Source: Pseudomonas alkylphenolica
Lineage (GTDB): Bacteria; Pseudomonadota; Gammaproteobacteria; Pseudomonadales; Pseudomonadaceae
NCBI RefSeq assembly: GCF_004025535.1
Contig: NZ_QJRG01000048.1
Coordinates: forward strand, 250,933 to 314,932
DNA: 64,000 bases
Direction of reading: 5' to 3'
Shown here: piece after piece, positions 7,708 through 18,919 of the stretch
Numbering within the stretch: position 1 is the stretch's first letter
Layout: the number at the start of each line of letters is the position of its first letter
Made by a program: the position numbers and the translations under genes
Notes under the pieces: model-generated
Seen by the model: the letters and a program-made list of their open reading frames with translations, nothing else
Database searches by the model: none
What the model was told of the DNA's origin: nothing

Positions 7708-8427
7708 TCAGGCGTGCAGCACGCGCGGGTCAATGGTGCTGTACAGGTGTTCCATGACGGTGTGCCCGATGCCGACCTTGGCCGGGTCATAGGGGGTGAA
7801 GTTCTGCGTGCGCACCAGCGCACGCACGACGCGGGGGCCGTCCATGTCGATATCCAGCACATTCAGGCAGGCATGGTCCTGCTCGAAGGCGGCCAAGCCT
7901 TGCAAACCTGCGCCCGTGGCCCAGGCCAGAAGGATGCGGTTGACCGCGTCATGGCTGACGACCAGCGCGCTGTGCCAGTCAGGGTCTGCCAGCAGCCGGT
8001 TGAACTGCGACAGGATCCGCGCCTGGAACGCGGCCCAGCCTTCGCCTCGCAGAAAACTCCCGCCTTCACAGGCGGCGCGCTGGTAGGCCCCGGCCACCTC
8101 GCTGTGCAGCAAATGCGCGGGAATGTCACGCAGGCGCCCGGCGCGAATTTCGCGCAGGCCGCTCAGTTCCTCGACCGCAAGCGTGCGGCCGGTTATCAGC
8201 TGATCCAGTGTCTGCCTGGCGCGGGGGTAATCCGAGCACAGCGCACGGTCGAACGGCACATCGCACAGCACATTCCCCAGCGCTTGCGCCTGCTCAAGGC
8301 CTTTGGCCGACAACGGTACGCTGCGCGGATCGAGGGGTTTGCCCGCGTCATCGAAATAGTTCACGTGGCCGTGGCGCACCAGATAACAACGGCGACGACG
8401 CATCGCGCCTGCTGCAAGGTCATTCAT
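7708..8427 (-). CDS. Histidine phosphatase family protein
   Basis: 239 residues beginning with an RHGH motif (YLVRHGHVNYFD), the phosphohistidine signature of the phosphoglycerate-mutase-like clan, and a second catalytic His in VVSHDAVNR. Cytoplasmic. Its start overlaps the DUF6285 gene by 8 bp, so it belongs to the same transcript as a small-molecule kinase and an ACAD. A phosphatase inside a kinase operon may dephosphorylate stalled phosphoacyl-CoA or free phosphohydroxy acids, a repair function, but no substrate can be read from the sequence. Confidence 0.85.
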   Translation of the reverse strand: MNDLAAGAMRRRRCYLVRHGHVNYFDDAGKPLDPRSVPLSAKGLEQAQALGNVLCDVPFDRALCSDYPRARQTLDQLITGRTLAVEELSGLREIRAGRLRDIPAHLLHSEVAGAYQRAACEGGSFLRGEGWAAFQARILSQFNRLLADPDWHSALVVSHDAVNRILLAWATGAGLQGLAAFEQDHACLNVLDIDMDGPRVVRALVRTQNFTPYDPAKVGIGHTVMEHLYSTIDPRVLHA

Positions 8428-8794
8428 CAGCCAGCACCTTGGGGTTGTTGATGTTCAGCTGTTCACGGTTACTGCGCCGCAAGGCATCCAGCAGGCAGCG
8501 CCGGGCATCATCGTCGGCGTCGAAGGCCCCCAGGCGGATGTGCTCGCTGAGCACGGTTTGCGCCTGCTCCAGCGGCAACGGCGGCAGCCCCAGCAGCGCT
8601 AGCACCGCGTTCAGAGCACGCGATTCGGCATCGCGGCAGGCGGGCAACTGGTCCACTTCGCGGCCGGCAATTGCCAAGGCGTTGGCAATCATCCGCGCCT
8701 CGTAGTGCAACGGAGAGGGCAATGCCGGCAGCAGCTGGCTGAGCAGCAGCTCTCGGGTGCATGCCAGCAAATCGCTCACAGTGCGTTGGCTCAT
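8420..8794 (-). CDS. DUF6285 (LvaB-like) small protein
   Basis: 124 residues, mostly helical, with conserved segments TRELLLSQLLPAL, HYEARMIANALAI and LRRSNREQLNINNPK. This pattern fits DUF6285, a family encoded beside aminoglycoside-phosphotransferase-like genes; LvaB of levulinate catabolism is a small partner of the same kind, required with the kinase LvaA. The ATG overlaps the phosphotransferase stop by 4 bp, implying translational coupling and probably a complex. No catalytic motif is visible. The DUF assignment is from recall of the sequence pattern, not a search. Confidence 0.75.
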   Translation of the reverse strand: MSQRTVSDLLACTRELLLSQLLPALPSPLHYEARMIANALAIAGREVDQLPACRDAESRALNAVLALLGLPPLPLEQAQTVLSEHIRLGAFDADDDARRCLLDALRRSNREQLNINNPKVLADE

Positions 8795-9852
8795 GGCTGC
8801 ATGCCTCCGGTCAGGGCGAGGATTTCGTGTTCAAGGGTGGGCACCAGACGGCCCGTGAGCAGCAACTCCAGCGAGCGCTGCTGCCCGGACAGATGGCGCT
8901 GCTGTTGCTGCAAGGCAATCACCGCCCAGCGCAGGTGGGCCATGACCTGCCAGAACTGCAAGTCCTCGCCCGTCAGGTCCAGGTTGCGAATGCTGCGGTA
9001 ACCGGCGAGAAAGTCGTTTAACTCGCCTATGCCGCCTGCCGCCAGGTCCGCGCGGGCGAAGCGCCAGCAGCGTGCCGTGAACCAGCCGAGGTCCTCACGC
9101 GGATCGCCCCAGCCGGCAAACTCCCAATCCAGCACGCCGGTCAGCACGCCGTTGTCCAGCAGGTAGTTACCGGTGCGGTAATCACGGTGGATCAGGCACG
9201 GCGCCAGTGGCGCGGGCTTGTTGAGTTCACACCAGCGCAGGCCCCACTCCAGCGCCGGGTGGCGCTCGGGCAAGGTGTCGAGAAAATGCCGGTAACGGTC
9301 GACGCTGTCTTGCACCGGGTCGCTGACCGGCGAGCCGAGAAAGCCGAGACCGGCCTGCGGCGGGGTAACCTGATGCAGCCGCGCCAGGCAGGCGCCGAGC
9401 TGGATGCAGATAGCTCGGCGTTGTTCATCGCTGAATGCAGTGGTGGTCAAGCCGAAACCACTGGCATTGCCGGCCAGCGCCTGCATGACGAAAAACACCC
9501 GGCCGATCACCTGCAGGTCGTGACAGAGCCACAGGGGTTCGGGCACGTTGACGCCGGCCTGGTAAACCGTGCGCAGTACGGCAAACTCTTGCTCACGGCT
9601 CATGCTGGCGGCCACCGCAGAAGCGGCATCGGTGCGCAGCACCCAGCGCTGGCGCAGTGGCCCCTTGGCCTCATGCACCACGGCCTCGATCAGCCAGTTT
9701 TCCTGGATGGCGCCCCCCGACAGGCGCTCGCTTCGTTCAATGACCACCGGCCTGCCATCGAGCTGCTCGCTCAGGTAGGCCGCCAACGCTTCATGGGCTT
9801 GCGGGATATCTGTCTGGGCGTTGTCACGCCGCAATGGATTACTGCTTGGCAT
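8791..9852 (-). CDS. Phosphotransferase family protein (LvaA / ACAD10-11 kinase-domain-like)
   Basis: 353 residues of the aminoglycoside-phosphotransferase/choline-kinase fold: catalytic loop LIHRDYRTGN (HxDxxxxN) and metal-binding LDWEFAGWGDP. In levulinate catabolism LvaA phosphorylates 4-hydroxyacyl-CoA, and in animals a homologous domain is fused to ACAD10 and ACAD11. Here the kinase heads a five-gene operon also encoding the DUF6285 partner and the ACAD. I chose ATG at 9852 (MPSSNPLRR); an upstream in-frame start at 9909 lacks a ribosome site. An antibiotic-resistance role is unlikely given the context. Confidence 0.85.
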   Translation of the reverse strand: MPSSNPLRRDNAQTDIPQAHEALAAYLSEQLDGRPVVIERSERLSGGAIQENWLIEAVVHEAKGPLRQRWVLRTDAASAVAASMSREQEFAVLRTVYQAGVNVPEPLWLCHDLQVIGRVFFVMQALAGNASGFGLTTTAFSDEQRRAICIQLGACLARLHQVTPPQAGLGFLGSPVSDPVQDSVDRYRHFLDTLPERHPALEWGLRWCELNKPAPLAPCLIHRDYRTGNYLLDNGVLTGVLDWEFAGWGDPREDLGWFTARCWRFARADLAAGGIGELNDFLAGYRSIRNLDLTGEDLQFWQVMAHLRWAVIALQQQQRHLSGQQRSLELLLTGRLVPTLEHEILALTGGMQP

Positions 9853-10174
9853 AGTTGCTCGATCTCGCAATTTGAAAGCTGCCCTGCTCGGGAGCAAGAT
9901 CGATGCCACGCGTAAAAATAGAAATATTTAATGCTCATTAATCAATTATTTGAACGATGTATTTAAATTATTTATCAAGTTTAGGACATCGAACCGATTG
10001 CAGAATTGAACACCGCACTTGCATCAGTGAATCCGGGTTTCAAAAGCGCAACGCCGGTCAACCGCCTGCACACAGGCACTCCCACCCTGCTGCCACTCTC
10101 GGCTAGGATGGGCGCGCCACCCTATCGTGCGCCGCGGCGCTGAATACGCTTTGCCTGCAAGGAAATACGCCCTG
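9853..10174. other. AT-rich divergent promoter region
   Basis: About 320 bp without a gene between the kinase operon and the LuxR-type regulator. The stretch 9910-9975 is strikingly AT-rich (runs such as AAATATTTAATG and TATTTAAATTATTTA) compared with the genome background, so it probably holds the promoters for both directions. No clear -35/-10 pair or operator dyad could be fixed. Confidence 0.4.
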
Positions 10175-12826
10175 ATGCTCCTTCCCGTGCTCAAGCCCAA
10201 CCAGCTACGTCTTCCGGCCGAGCCGCGCCGCGCGCTCCCCCGTGGGCGCCTGCTCGATCGGCTGGAGCAGGCCGTTGACGCCGGTTGTTTCACCTTGCTG
10301 CAGGCGCCGCTGGGCTACGGCAAAAGCACCCTGCTCGGCCAGTTCGCCCGCCGCCACAGCGCCACCTGCGCGTGGCTGCGCCTGAGCGCTGCCGACAACC
10401 AGCCCTTGAGCCTGCTGGTCCACCTGCAGGCCGCACTGAATGTACCAGCGAGCGCCCCGGCTGGTGATCCGCAGCGCCTGTGGAGTGACATTCAGCAGCA
10501 CCTGGAGCGCAGGGACGAACCGCTTACCTTGCTGCTCGACGACCTGCACCTGCTGCATGCCCCTCAGGCTTACCAGTACCTCGACCAGCTGCTGCAGTTC
10601 CCGTTGCCCAACCTGCGCCTGCTGGCGGCCAGCGAAGGCCCGCCGCGGCTACCGTTGGCCCATCTGCGCCGCGACGCGCGGCTGACCCTGCTCACCGCCC
10701 AGGACCTGGCCCTGGACAGCGAAGAGACCCGGCAACTTGCCGCCCTGCGCAACGTACAGCTCAGTGCCGACGCCATCTACCTACTGCGCGCCGGCAGCGA
10801 AGGCTGGATCAGTGGCGTGTTGTTCTGGCTCGAGGCATACGAGCAGGCGGGTTCGAACGGGCCAGGGGCCAGCGACTTGCGCGCAATCAGCCGCCAGGCC
10901 TACGCCCATGCCCGCCAGTTCCTGGAGGAAGAACGCCTGCGCCAGCTCAAACCCGAGTTGTTGAGCCTGCTCGAGCGGACCTCGGTGGTGCAGGTCTTTG
11001 ACCTGCAACTTGCCGGTCAGCTCAACGCCAGCAGCAACGTGCGCGAGCAACTGCGCCAGTTGCAACGCCAGGATCTGTTCATCGAGACCCGCCCGGACGA
11101 ACTCAACGAGTACCGCTACCACCCGGTGATGCGCAACAGCCTCTACCAGCGCCTTGAGCAGCGTGATCCCCGGCAGTTGCGCCAGCTGCATCAGCAGGCG
11201 GCGCAGTGGCTGCTGGACCAGCGCCACTTTACCGAAGCGCTGCACCAGTTCGTGCGCGCCGGGGATGTCGAGGCGGTGCTGTCCATCGTCGACCGCCATG
11301 CCTTCGAACTGCTGCGCGAGGGCAAGATCAACACCCTGGTCGACTTCCTCGCCCAGCTGGCCGGGCAAACCGGCGGCGACAGTTTCACCCTGGCCACCAC
11401 CGAGGCCTCGATCGTCATCGTCACCAATGACGTGGTGCACGCCTGCCAGTGCCTGCGGCGCCTGCAAGGGCTGCTCCGCCAGCAGGCCCCGCACCGCCAT
11501 CCGCAACGGGTCCAGCAAACCCTGGCGTTTTTGCGCACCCGCCTGGCTTTTCTCGGCGGCAACCTGATGCACAGCCTGCGTATCGCCGACCGCACCTTGC
11601 AGCAGCTTCCCCAGCCCAACGCAGCCAGCTCGGTGTTGCACTTCGACCGTGCCAGTTGCCTGTTCGCGCTGGGCAACCTGGATGAGGCCAAGGCTGAAGC
11701 CGAACGCGCCCTCAACGAGCTGCAAGCCTTCGGCCTGAGCGGGTACACCAACCTCATGCAGTTGCTGCTCGGCCAGATCGAACTGGCTCAGGGCAAGGGC
11801 GAACAGGCCTGGCAGCGCTTCCTGGGGCTGGCCAACCCCAATGGCACCAGTAGTTCGGGCATTTTCTATGCCCTGTTCCACCATTTGGGCAAGGGCCTGG
11901 TGCTGCTGCAGGGCAACCAGCTGGAGCCTGCGCGCCAGTGCCTGATCCAGGCGGAAACGCTGGCGCTGGACTTCCCGCATTGCGCTGCGCTGGCGTGGAT
12001 CTTCCACCATCAGGCCTGCCTGTACTGGGCGCTGGGTGAAACCCGCCAGGCCAAGGCGCGCTGGGACGAAGTGCGGCGCATGGCGCGCCAGTACCAGCTG
12101 TTTCTGCTGTACCGGCAAGCCGGCGCCTGGCGTGCCCGGCTGGCCGTGCGCGAGGATGACCAGGCGTTTCTGCTGGGGTGGCTGGATGAGTGGCATGGGT
12201 GTTTCCGTCGCTATGGCGAACACCTGCTGCCGGAGGAATGGCTGGCCTATGCCTGGGTGCAGCGCCACCTGGGGCAGCACCGCAAGGCCTGGCAGATTCA
12301 TGCCGAACTCAAGGACCAGGCGCAGGCGCAGTCGAACCAGCGCCTGCTGCTCGACGTGCTGCTGCTTGAAACGGCCCTGGAGCAGGACCGCAGTGCCCGC
12401 GATGCGGCGCTGCGTTGCCTAGAGCAGGCCCTGCAACTGGCCAGCAGCCATGGCTTCGGGCAACTGTTGCAATACGAAGGGCAAGACCAGCTGGAATCGT
12501 TGCAGCACCTGCTGGCCCCGCAGATCCGCGAGCAGCTGGCGCTGACCGCGCCGGCGCCATCGCGCGAGCGCCTCAACCCGCTGTTCGCCCGTCTGTTGGC
12601 AGGCAGGGAACAGCCCCACCAGGGGTTGATCGTGCCGCTGTCGCGGCGCGAACTGGCAGTGCTCCAGCGCTTGTCACGCGGGCAGACCAACCAGCAGATT
12701 GCCGAAGCCCTGTTCATCAGCCTGAGCACGGTCAAGACCCACATCAACAACCTGTTCCGCAAGCTCGATGTCGCCGATCGCGACAGCGCCCGGCAAATGG
12801 CCCAGGGGCTCGGCCTGCTGGACTGA
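10175..12826 (+). CDS. MalT/AlkS-like LuxR-family transcriptional regulator
   Basis: 883 residues from ATG 10175 (AAGGAA about 10 nt upstream; an upstream start at 10127 has no ribosome site). The N-terminus has a STAND-type NTPase with P-loop APLGYGKST (about 44-52) and a Walker-B-like LLLDDLH. The middle is a long TPR-like helical array, and the C-terminus is a LuxR helix-turn-helix (LSRRELAVLQRLSRGQTNQQ onward, TVKTHINNLFRKL). MalT, AlkS and AcoK share this plan and are activated by ligand plus ATP. It sits between the two CoA-catabolic operons, divergent from one and just upstream of the other, so it is the likely activator of one or both. The inducer is unknown. Confidence 0.9.
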   Translation: MLLPVLKPNQLRLPAEPRRALPRGRLLDRLEQAVDAGCFTLLQAPLGYGKSTLLGQFARRHSATCAWLRLSAADNQPLSLLVHLQAALNVPASAPAGDPQRLWSDIQQHLERRDEPLTLLLDDLHLLHAPQAYQYLDQLLQFPLPNLRLLAASEGPPRLPLAHLRRDARLTLLTAQDLALDSEETRQLAALRNVQLSADAIYLLRAGSEGWISGVLFWLEAYEQAGSNGPGASDLRAISRQAYAHARQFLEEERLRQLKPELLSLLERTSVVQVFDLQLAGQLNASSNVREQLRQLQRQDLFIETRPDELNEYRYHPVMRNSLYQRLEQRDPRQLRQLHQQAAQWLLDQRHFTEALHQFVRAGDVEAVLSIVDRHAFELLREGKINTLVDFLAQLAGQTGGDSFTLATTEASIVIVTNDVVHACQCLRRLQGLLRQQAPHRHPQRVQQTLAFLRTRLAFLGGNLMHSLRIADRTLQQLPQPNAASSVLHFDRASCLFALGNLDEAKAEAERALNELQAFGLSGYTNLMQLLLGQIELAQGKGEQAWQRFLGLANPNGTSSSGIFYALFHHLGKGLVLLQGNQLEPARQCLIQAETLALDFPHCAALAWIFHHQACLYWALGETRQAKARWDEVRRMARQYQLFLLYRQAGAWRARLAVREDDQAFLLGWLDEWHGCFRRYGEHLLPEEWLAYAWVQRHLGQHRKAWQIHAELKDQAQAQSNQRLLLDVLLLETALEQDRSARDAALRCLEQALQLASSHGFGQLLQYEGQDQLESLQHLLAPQIREQLALTAPAPSRERLNPLFARLLAGREQPHQGLIVPLSRRELAVLQRLSRGQTNQQIAEALFISLSTVKTHINNLFRKLDVADRDSARQMAQGLGLLD

Positions 12827-12937
12827 CCTCCACCTCCACTCAGTGCACTTTCCACCCCTCAATCAACCCGGGGGTGGACGCTGCGCGCCGCGCGTATTGG
12901 TACAACGGGGCATCGCCAATCCATCTCGGAGCGCTGC

Positions 12938-14725
12938 ATGCCCACCTACCAGGCCCCTCTACGCGATATCGCCTTCGTCGCCCATGAGCTGCTCGACCTT
13001 GCCGGCCACTATCAACAGCTGGTCGATTGCGAAGCCCTCGACCCGACCACCTTCGATGCCATCGTCGAGGAAGGCGCCAAGTTCGCTGCCCATCAACTAT
13101 CGCCCTTGAACGCCATCGGCGATGAACACGGCTGCCGGTTGCACGAGGGCAAGGTCACCACGCCGCCGGGCTTTGCCGCTGCCTTCCACCAGTTTGCCGG
13201 CAACGGCTGGCTGGGCCTGGACAAAGACCCCACCTATGGCGGCCAGGGCCTGCCGCCAACGCTGGGTTTTGTCATTCATGAAATGCTGTGCAGCGCCAAC
13301 CATGCCTGGACCATGTACGCCAACCTCACCGGCGGTGCGATTAGCACCCTCAGTGCCCATGCCGACCCGGTGATCAAGCAGCGCTACCTGCCGGCGCTGA
13401 TCGCCGGGCGCTGGACCGGCACCATGTGCCTGACCGAAGCACATTGCGGCTCCGACCTGGGCTTGCTGCGTACCCGCGCCGTGCCTCAGGACGACGGCAG
13501 CTACCGGATCAGCGGCAGCAAGATGTTCATTTCGGCCGGTGAACACGACCTCGCCGAGAACATCGTGCACCTGGTGCTGGCCCGTATCGAAGGTGCCCCT
13601 GCCGGTATCAAGGGCATCTCGCTGTTCGTGGTTGCCAAGCACCAGGTCAATGCCAACGGGCAAGTGGGCGAGCTCAACGGCGTCAGTTGCGGTGCCATCG
13701 AAGAAAAAATGGGCATTCACGGCAATGCCACCTGCGTGCTCAATTTCGACGGCGCCTGCGGTCACCTGTTGGGTGAAGCGAACCGCGGCATCAACGCCAT
13801 GTTCACCTTCATCAACGAGTCGCGCCTGGCGGTCGCCCAGCAGGCCCAGGCCCACGCCGAGTCAGCCTTTCAAGGCGCCCTGGGGTACGCCCGCGAACGC
13901 CTGCAGATGCGCGCCAGCCCGCGCCTGAACCCCGAGCAGCCAGCCGACCCGATCATTGGCCATGCCGATGTACGGCGCATGCTCCTGACCCAGAAGGCCT
14001 TCGCCGAAGGCGGGCGCATGCTCGCCTATGCCTGCGCCCAGGATGTCGACCGCCTGCATCACGCAGGCGAACCAGCGCTGCGCGATGCCGCCGCGCGCCG
14101 CCTGGCCCTGCTCACACCCATCGCCAAGGGCTTTCTCAGCGAAGCGGGCAATGAAGCCGCGCAACTGGGTATCCAGGTGTTCGGCGGGCATGGTTTTATC
14201 CGCGAATCGGGCATGGAACAGATTGCCCGTGATGTACGCATCACCACGATCTATGAAGGGACCAACGCCATTCAGGGCATCGACCTGCTGACCCGCAAGG
14301 TGTTTGCCGACAATGGCCAGGCCCTGGGCGAGTTGCTTGCCGAGATCGAGGTTTTCGCCCGTGCACCCGCCGTTCCGGCCGAACTGGCACAGCCGCTGCT
14401 CAATCAGGTAGCTGCCTGGCGCGAAGTGAGTGCGGCCCTGCAAGCGCTCCATCACAACGATGCCAACCTGGTCGGTGCCAGCGCCTTCGACTACCTGATG
14501 CAAAGTGGCTACACCCTGCTCGGTTACTACTGGCTGCGGGCCGCTTGCCTCGCCGACCAGGCGCTGGCTGCCGGCAGCGACGAACAGGCGTTCTACCAGG
14601 GCAAGCGTGAAACCGCACGCTTCTACCTGCAGCGCCTGCTGCCCCGCGCCACGCTTCACCGCACGCTGATCGAAAGCGGCAGTTCAAACCTGATGACCAT
14701 TACCGACAGCGCCTTTGGCCGCTGA
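12938..14725 (+). CDS. Acyl-CoA dehydrogenase (DmdC/FadE-like, about 600 aa)
   Basis: 595 residues, the longer ACAD type with an extra C-terminal helical domain as in DmdC-like enzymes. Visible are CLTEAHCGSDLG (FAD/substrate loop), FVIHEMLCSANHAW, GGHGFIRESG and the catalytic base Glu440 in IYEGTNAIQG, unlike the Asp-containing ACAD in the other operon. It introduces the alpha,beta double bond into an acyl-CoA, passing electrons to ETF. First gene of a four-gene operon with 15-nt gaps; the CGGAG ribosome site lies 6 nt from the ATG. It follows the LuxR regulator by 111 bp. Substrate class cannot be fixed. Confidence 0.93.
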   Translation: MPTYQAPLRDIAFVAHELLDLAGHYQQLVDCEALDPTTFDAIVEEGAKFAAHQLSPLNAIGDEHGCRLHEGKVTTPPGFAAAFHQFAGNGWLGLDKDPTYGGQGLPPTLGFVIHEMLCSANHAWTMYANLTGGAISTLSAHADPVIKQRYLPALIAGRWTGTMCLTEAHCGSDLGLLRTRAVPQDDGSYRISGSKMFISAGEHDLAENIVHLVLARIEGAPAGIKGISLFVVAKHQVNANGQVGELNGVSCGAIEEKMGIHGNATCVLNFDGACGHLLGEANRGINAMFTFINESRLAVAQQAQAHAESAFQGALGYARERLQMRASPRLNPEQPADPIIGHADVRRMLLTQKAFAEGGRMLAYACAQDVDRLHHAGEPALRDAAARRLALLTPIAKGFLSEAGNEAAQLGIQVFGGHGFIRESGMEQIARDVRITTIYEGTNAIQGIDLLTRKVFADNGQALGELLAEIEVFARAPAVPAELAQPLLNQVAAWREVSAALQALHHNDANLVGASAFDYLMQSGYTLLGYYWLRAACLADQALAAGSDEQAFYQGKRETARFYLQRLLPRATLHRTLIESGSSNLMTITDSAFGR

Positions 14726-14740
14726 GGAGACGAGGAACCC

Positions 14741-16858
<2,118 letters not shown>

Positions 16859-16873
16859 TAACAGGAAACGGTC

Positions 16874-18058
16874 ATGAAAGAAGCTGTCATCCTCTCCACC
16901 GCCCGCACCCCGATCGGCAAAGCCTTTCGCGGTGCCTTCAACGCCCTCAAGTCACCGAGCATGGCCAGCCATGCCATCCGTGCTGCGGTGATACGCGCCG
17001 GTATCGAAACCGATGAAATCGACGACCTGGTCATGGGCACCGCCATGCCCGCCGGCACCGCCGGCTGGAACCTGGGGCGCATGGCTGCGCTGGCCAGCGG
17101 CCTGCCCTACAGCGTCAGCGGCCAGACCCTGGATCGCCAATGTGCCTCGGGCCTGATGGCGATCGCCACGGCCGCCAAGCAGATCATGGTCGACGGCATG
17201 CAGGTGACCATTGGCGCCGGCCAGGAGCACATCAGCCTGGTCCAGGCGCGCAACATGCAATGGGCCATGGACGAACGCGACACCCAGGTGGAACTCAACG
17301 CTGCGCACGCTTACATGCCCATGCTGCAAACCGCCGAAATCGTCGCCCGCCGTTACGCCATCAGCCGCGAAGCACAGGACGCCTACGCGCTGACCTCGCA
17401 GCAGCGCACCGCCGCCGCCCAGCAGGCGGGCCTGTTCGCCGACGAGATCGTGCCGGTTACGACGAGCAAAAAAGTGATCGACAAGGCCACCGGCGACGAG
17501 CGTTTCGAGCAGGTCACCCTGACTCAGGACGAGGGCAACCGCCCGCTGACCGTGCTCCAGGACCTCACCGGGCTCAAGCCTGTGATCGACGGCGGCTGCG
17601 TCACCGCCGGCAATGCCAGCCAGTTGTCCGACGGTGCCAGTGCCTGCGTGCTGATGGACGCGCGCCTGGCCGAGCAACGCAACCTGGCGCCGCTGGGCCT
17701 GTACCGCGGCATTGCCGTAGCTGGCCTGGCCCCGGAGGAAATGGGCATCGGCCCGGTGCTGGCGGTGCCGAAACTGCTCAGGCAACACGGCCTGAAGGTC
17801 GACGACATCGGCCTGTGGGAGCTCAACGAAGCCTTTGCCTGCCAGGTGCTGTACTGCCAGCAGGCGCTGGGCATCGACCCCGAACGCCTCAACGTCAACG
17901 GCGGCGCCATTGCCATTGGTCACCCGTACGGCATGAGCGGCGCGCGCATGGTCGGCCACGCCTTGCTCGAAGGCAAACGTCGCGGTGTGAAATACGTGGT
18001 CGTGACCATGTGCGTGGGCGGTGGCATGGGTGCTGCCGGTCTTTTTGAAGTGCTCTGA
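16874..18058 (+). CDS. Acetyl-CoA C-acyltransferase (thiolase)
   Basis: 394 residues of the degradative thiolase family: nucleophile Cys90 (DRQCASGLMA), the NEAFA motif, His in GGAIAIGHPYGMSG and the second Cys in MCVGGGMGAAG. It cleaves a 3-ketoacyl-CoA with CoA to acetyl-CoA (or propionyl-CoA if branched) plus a shortened acyl-CoA. Third gene of the operon, with AACAGGAAACG before the ATG. Length and motifs are intact. Chain-length preference cannot be read from the sequence. Confidence 0.94.
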   Translation: MKEAVILSTARTPIGKAFRGAFNALKSPSMASHAIRAAVIRAGIETDEIDDLVMGTAMPAGTAGWNLGRMAALASGLPYSVSGQTLDRQCASGLMAIATAAKQIMVDGMQVTIGAGQEHISLVQARNMQWAMDERDTQVELNAAHAYMPMLQTAEIVARRYAISREAQDAYALTSQQRTAAAQQAGLFADEIVPVTTSKKVIDKATGDERFEQVTLTQDEGNRPLTVLQDLTGLKPVIDGGCVTAGNASQLSDGASACVLMDARLAEQRNLAPLGLYRGIAVAGLAPEEMGIGPVLAVPKLLRQHGLKVDDIGLWELNEAFACQVLYCQQALGIDPERLNVNGGAIAIGHPYGMSGARMVGHALLEGKRRGVKYVVVTMCVGGGMGAAGLFEVL

Positions 18059-18073
18059 GAACAAGGAACAACC

Positions 18074-18847
18074 ATGCTCGACACCCCGTTTTCCCTGACC
18101 GGCAAGACCGTGCTGGTCACCGGCGCGTCCAGTGGCCTGGGCGCTCATTTCGCCCGCGTGGCCCAGCGTGCCGGTGCCAACCTGGTGGTCGCTGCGCGCC
18201 GCGTCGAACGCCTTGAACAGCTGGCCGGCGAACTGCAACAGAACGGCGGCGATGCGCTTGCCGTGAGCCTTGACGTGACACGCCGCGACAGCGTCGAAGA
18301 GGCCTTCGATACCGCCCAGGCACGGTTCGGCCACATTGATGTAGTGATCAACAATGCCGGTATCGGCGATCCCGGACGCTTTACCGAACTGAGCGAAGAG
18401 CAGTGGCACAGCATGCTGTCGACCAACCTGGATGGCGTGTTCCGCGTCGCCCAATGTGCCAGCCAGCGTCTGATCAAGGCCGGGCGCGGCGGCAGCATCA
18501 TCAACATTGCCTCGATCCTCGGCTTGCGCGTGGGCACGGGCCTGAGCCACTACTGCACCGCCAAGGCCGGTGTCGTGCAGCTGACCAAGGCGATGGCCCT
18601 GGAGTTGGCGCGTCATGGCATCCGCGTCAACGCCATCGCCCCCGGCTACTTCAAAACCGAGATGAACAGCGACTACTTCGACAGTGAGGCCGGTGAAGGC
18701 TATATCCGCGAGCGGGTGCCCATGCGCCGCCTCGGCCAGCTTCAGGAGCTCGATGGCCCGTTGCTGCTGCTGGCCAGCGAAGCCAGTGCGTTTATGACCG
18801 GCAGCATCATTGCGGTGGACGGCGGGCACCTGGTCAACCCGCTGTAG
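18074..18847 (+). CDS. SDR family oxidoreductase of the beta-oxidation operon
   Basis: 257 residues of a classical SDR: TGASSGLG nucleotide motif, NNAG, catalytic SIL...YCTAK (Tyr/Lys) and the IAVDGGHL C-terminal signature. Last gene of the ACAD/hydratase/thiolase operon, 15 nt after the thiolase, with AACAAGGAACAACC before the ATG. Probably a 3-hydroxyacyl-CoA or secondary-alcohol dehydrogenase acting on the same substrate family; 3-ketoacyl reduction is also possible. It is distinct from the SDR at 5749-6507. Confidence 0.88.
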   Translation: MLDTPFSLTGKTVLVTGASSGLGAHFARVAQRAGANLVVAARRVERLEQLAGELQQNGGDALAVSLDVTRRDSVEEAFDTAQARFGHIDVVINNAGIGDPGRFTELSEEQWHSMLSTNLDGVFRVAQCASQRLIKAGRGGSIINIASILGLRVGTGLSHYCTAKAGVVQLTKAMALELARHGIRVNAIAPGYFKTEMNSDYFDSEAGEGYIRERVPMRRLGQLQELDGPLLLLASEASAFMTGSIIAVDGGHLVNPL

Positions 18848-18854
18848 TGCCACC

Positions 18855-18881
18855 CGGGCGCCATCGCAACGACGGCGCCCG
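18855..18881 (+). terminator. GC hairpin after the beta-oxidation operon
   Basis: CGGGCGCC and GGCGCCCG arms (8 bp) with an 11-nt loop begin 7 bp after the SDR stop and lie 38 bp before the next ATG. There is no T-run, so partial termination or mRNA processing is more likely than full termination. Confidence 0.4.
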
Positions 18882-18919
18882 CCTACTCCTGCACTGCCAC
18901 ACGCACCTGTGGAGCCCCC

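Noticed and set aside
8791..9852. Aminoglycoside-resistance interpretation of the phosphotransferase
   Set aside because: It is embedded with DUF6285, an ACAD and an SDR in one overlapping operon, which points to CoA-ester metabolism.
10781..12301. 506-codon minus-strand open frame
   Set aside because: Shadow of the MalT-like regulator; Leu/Gln-rich with no domain or ribosome site.
12890..12912. Possible sigma-54 promoter before the beta-oxidation operon
   Set aside because: TTGGTACAACGGGGCATC has GG and GC one base too close, so it does not meet the strict -24/-12 spacing.
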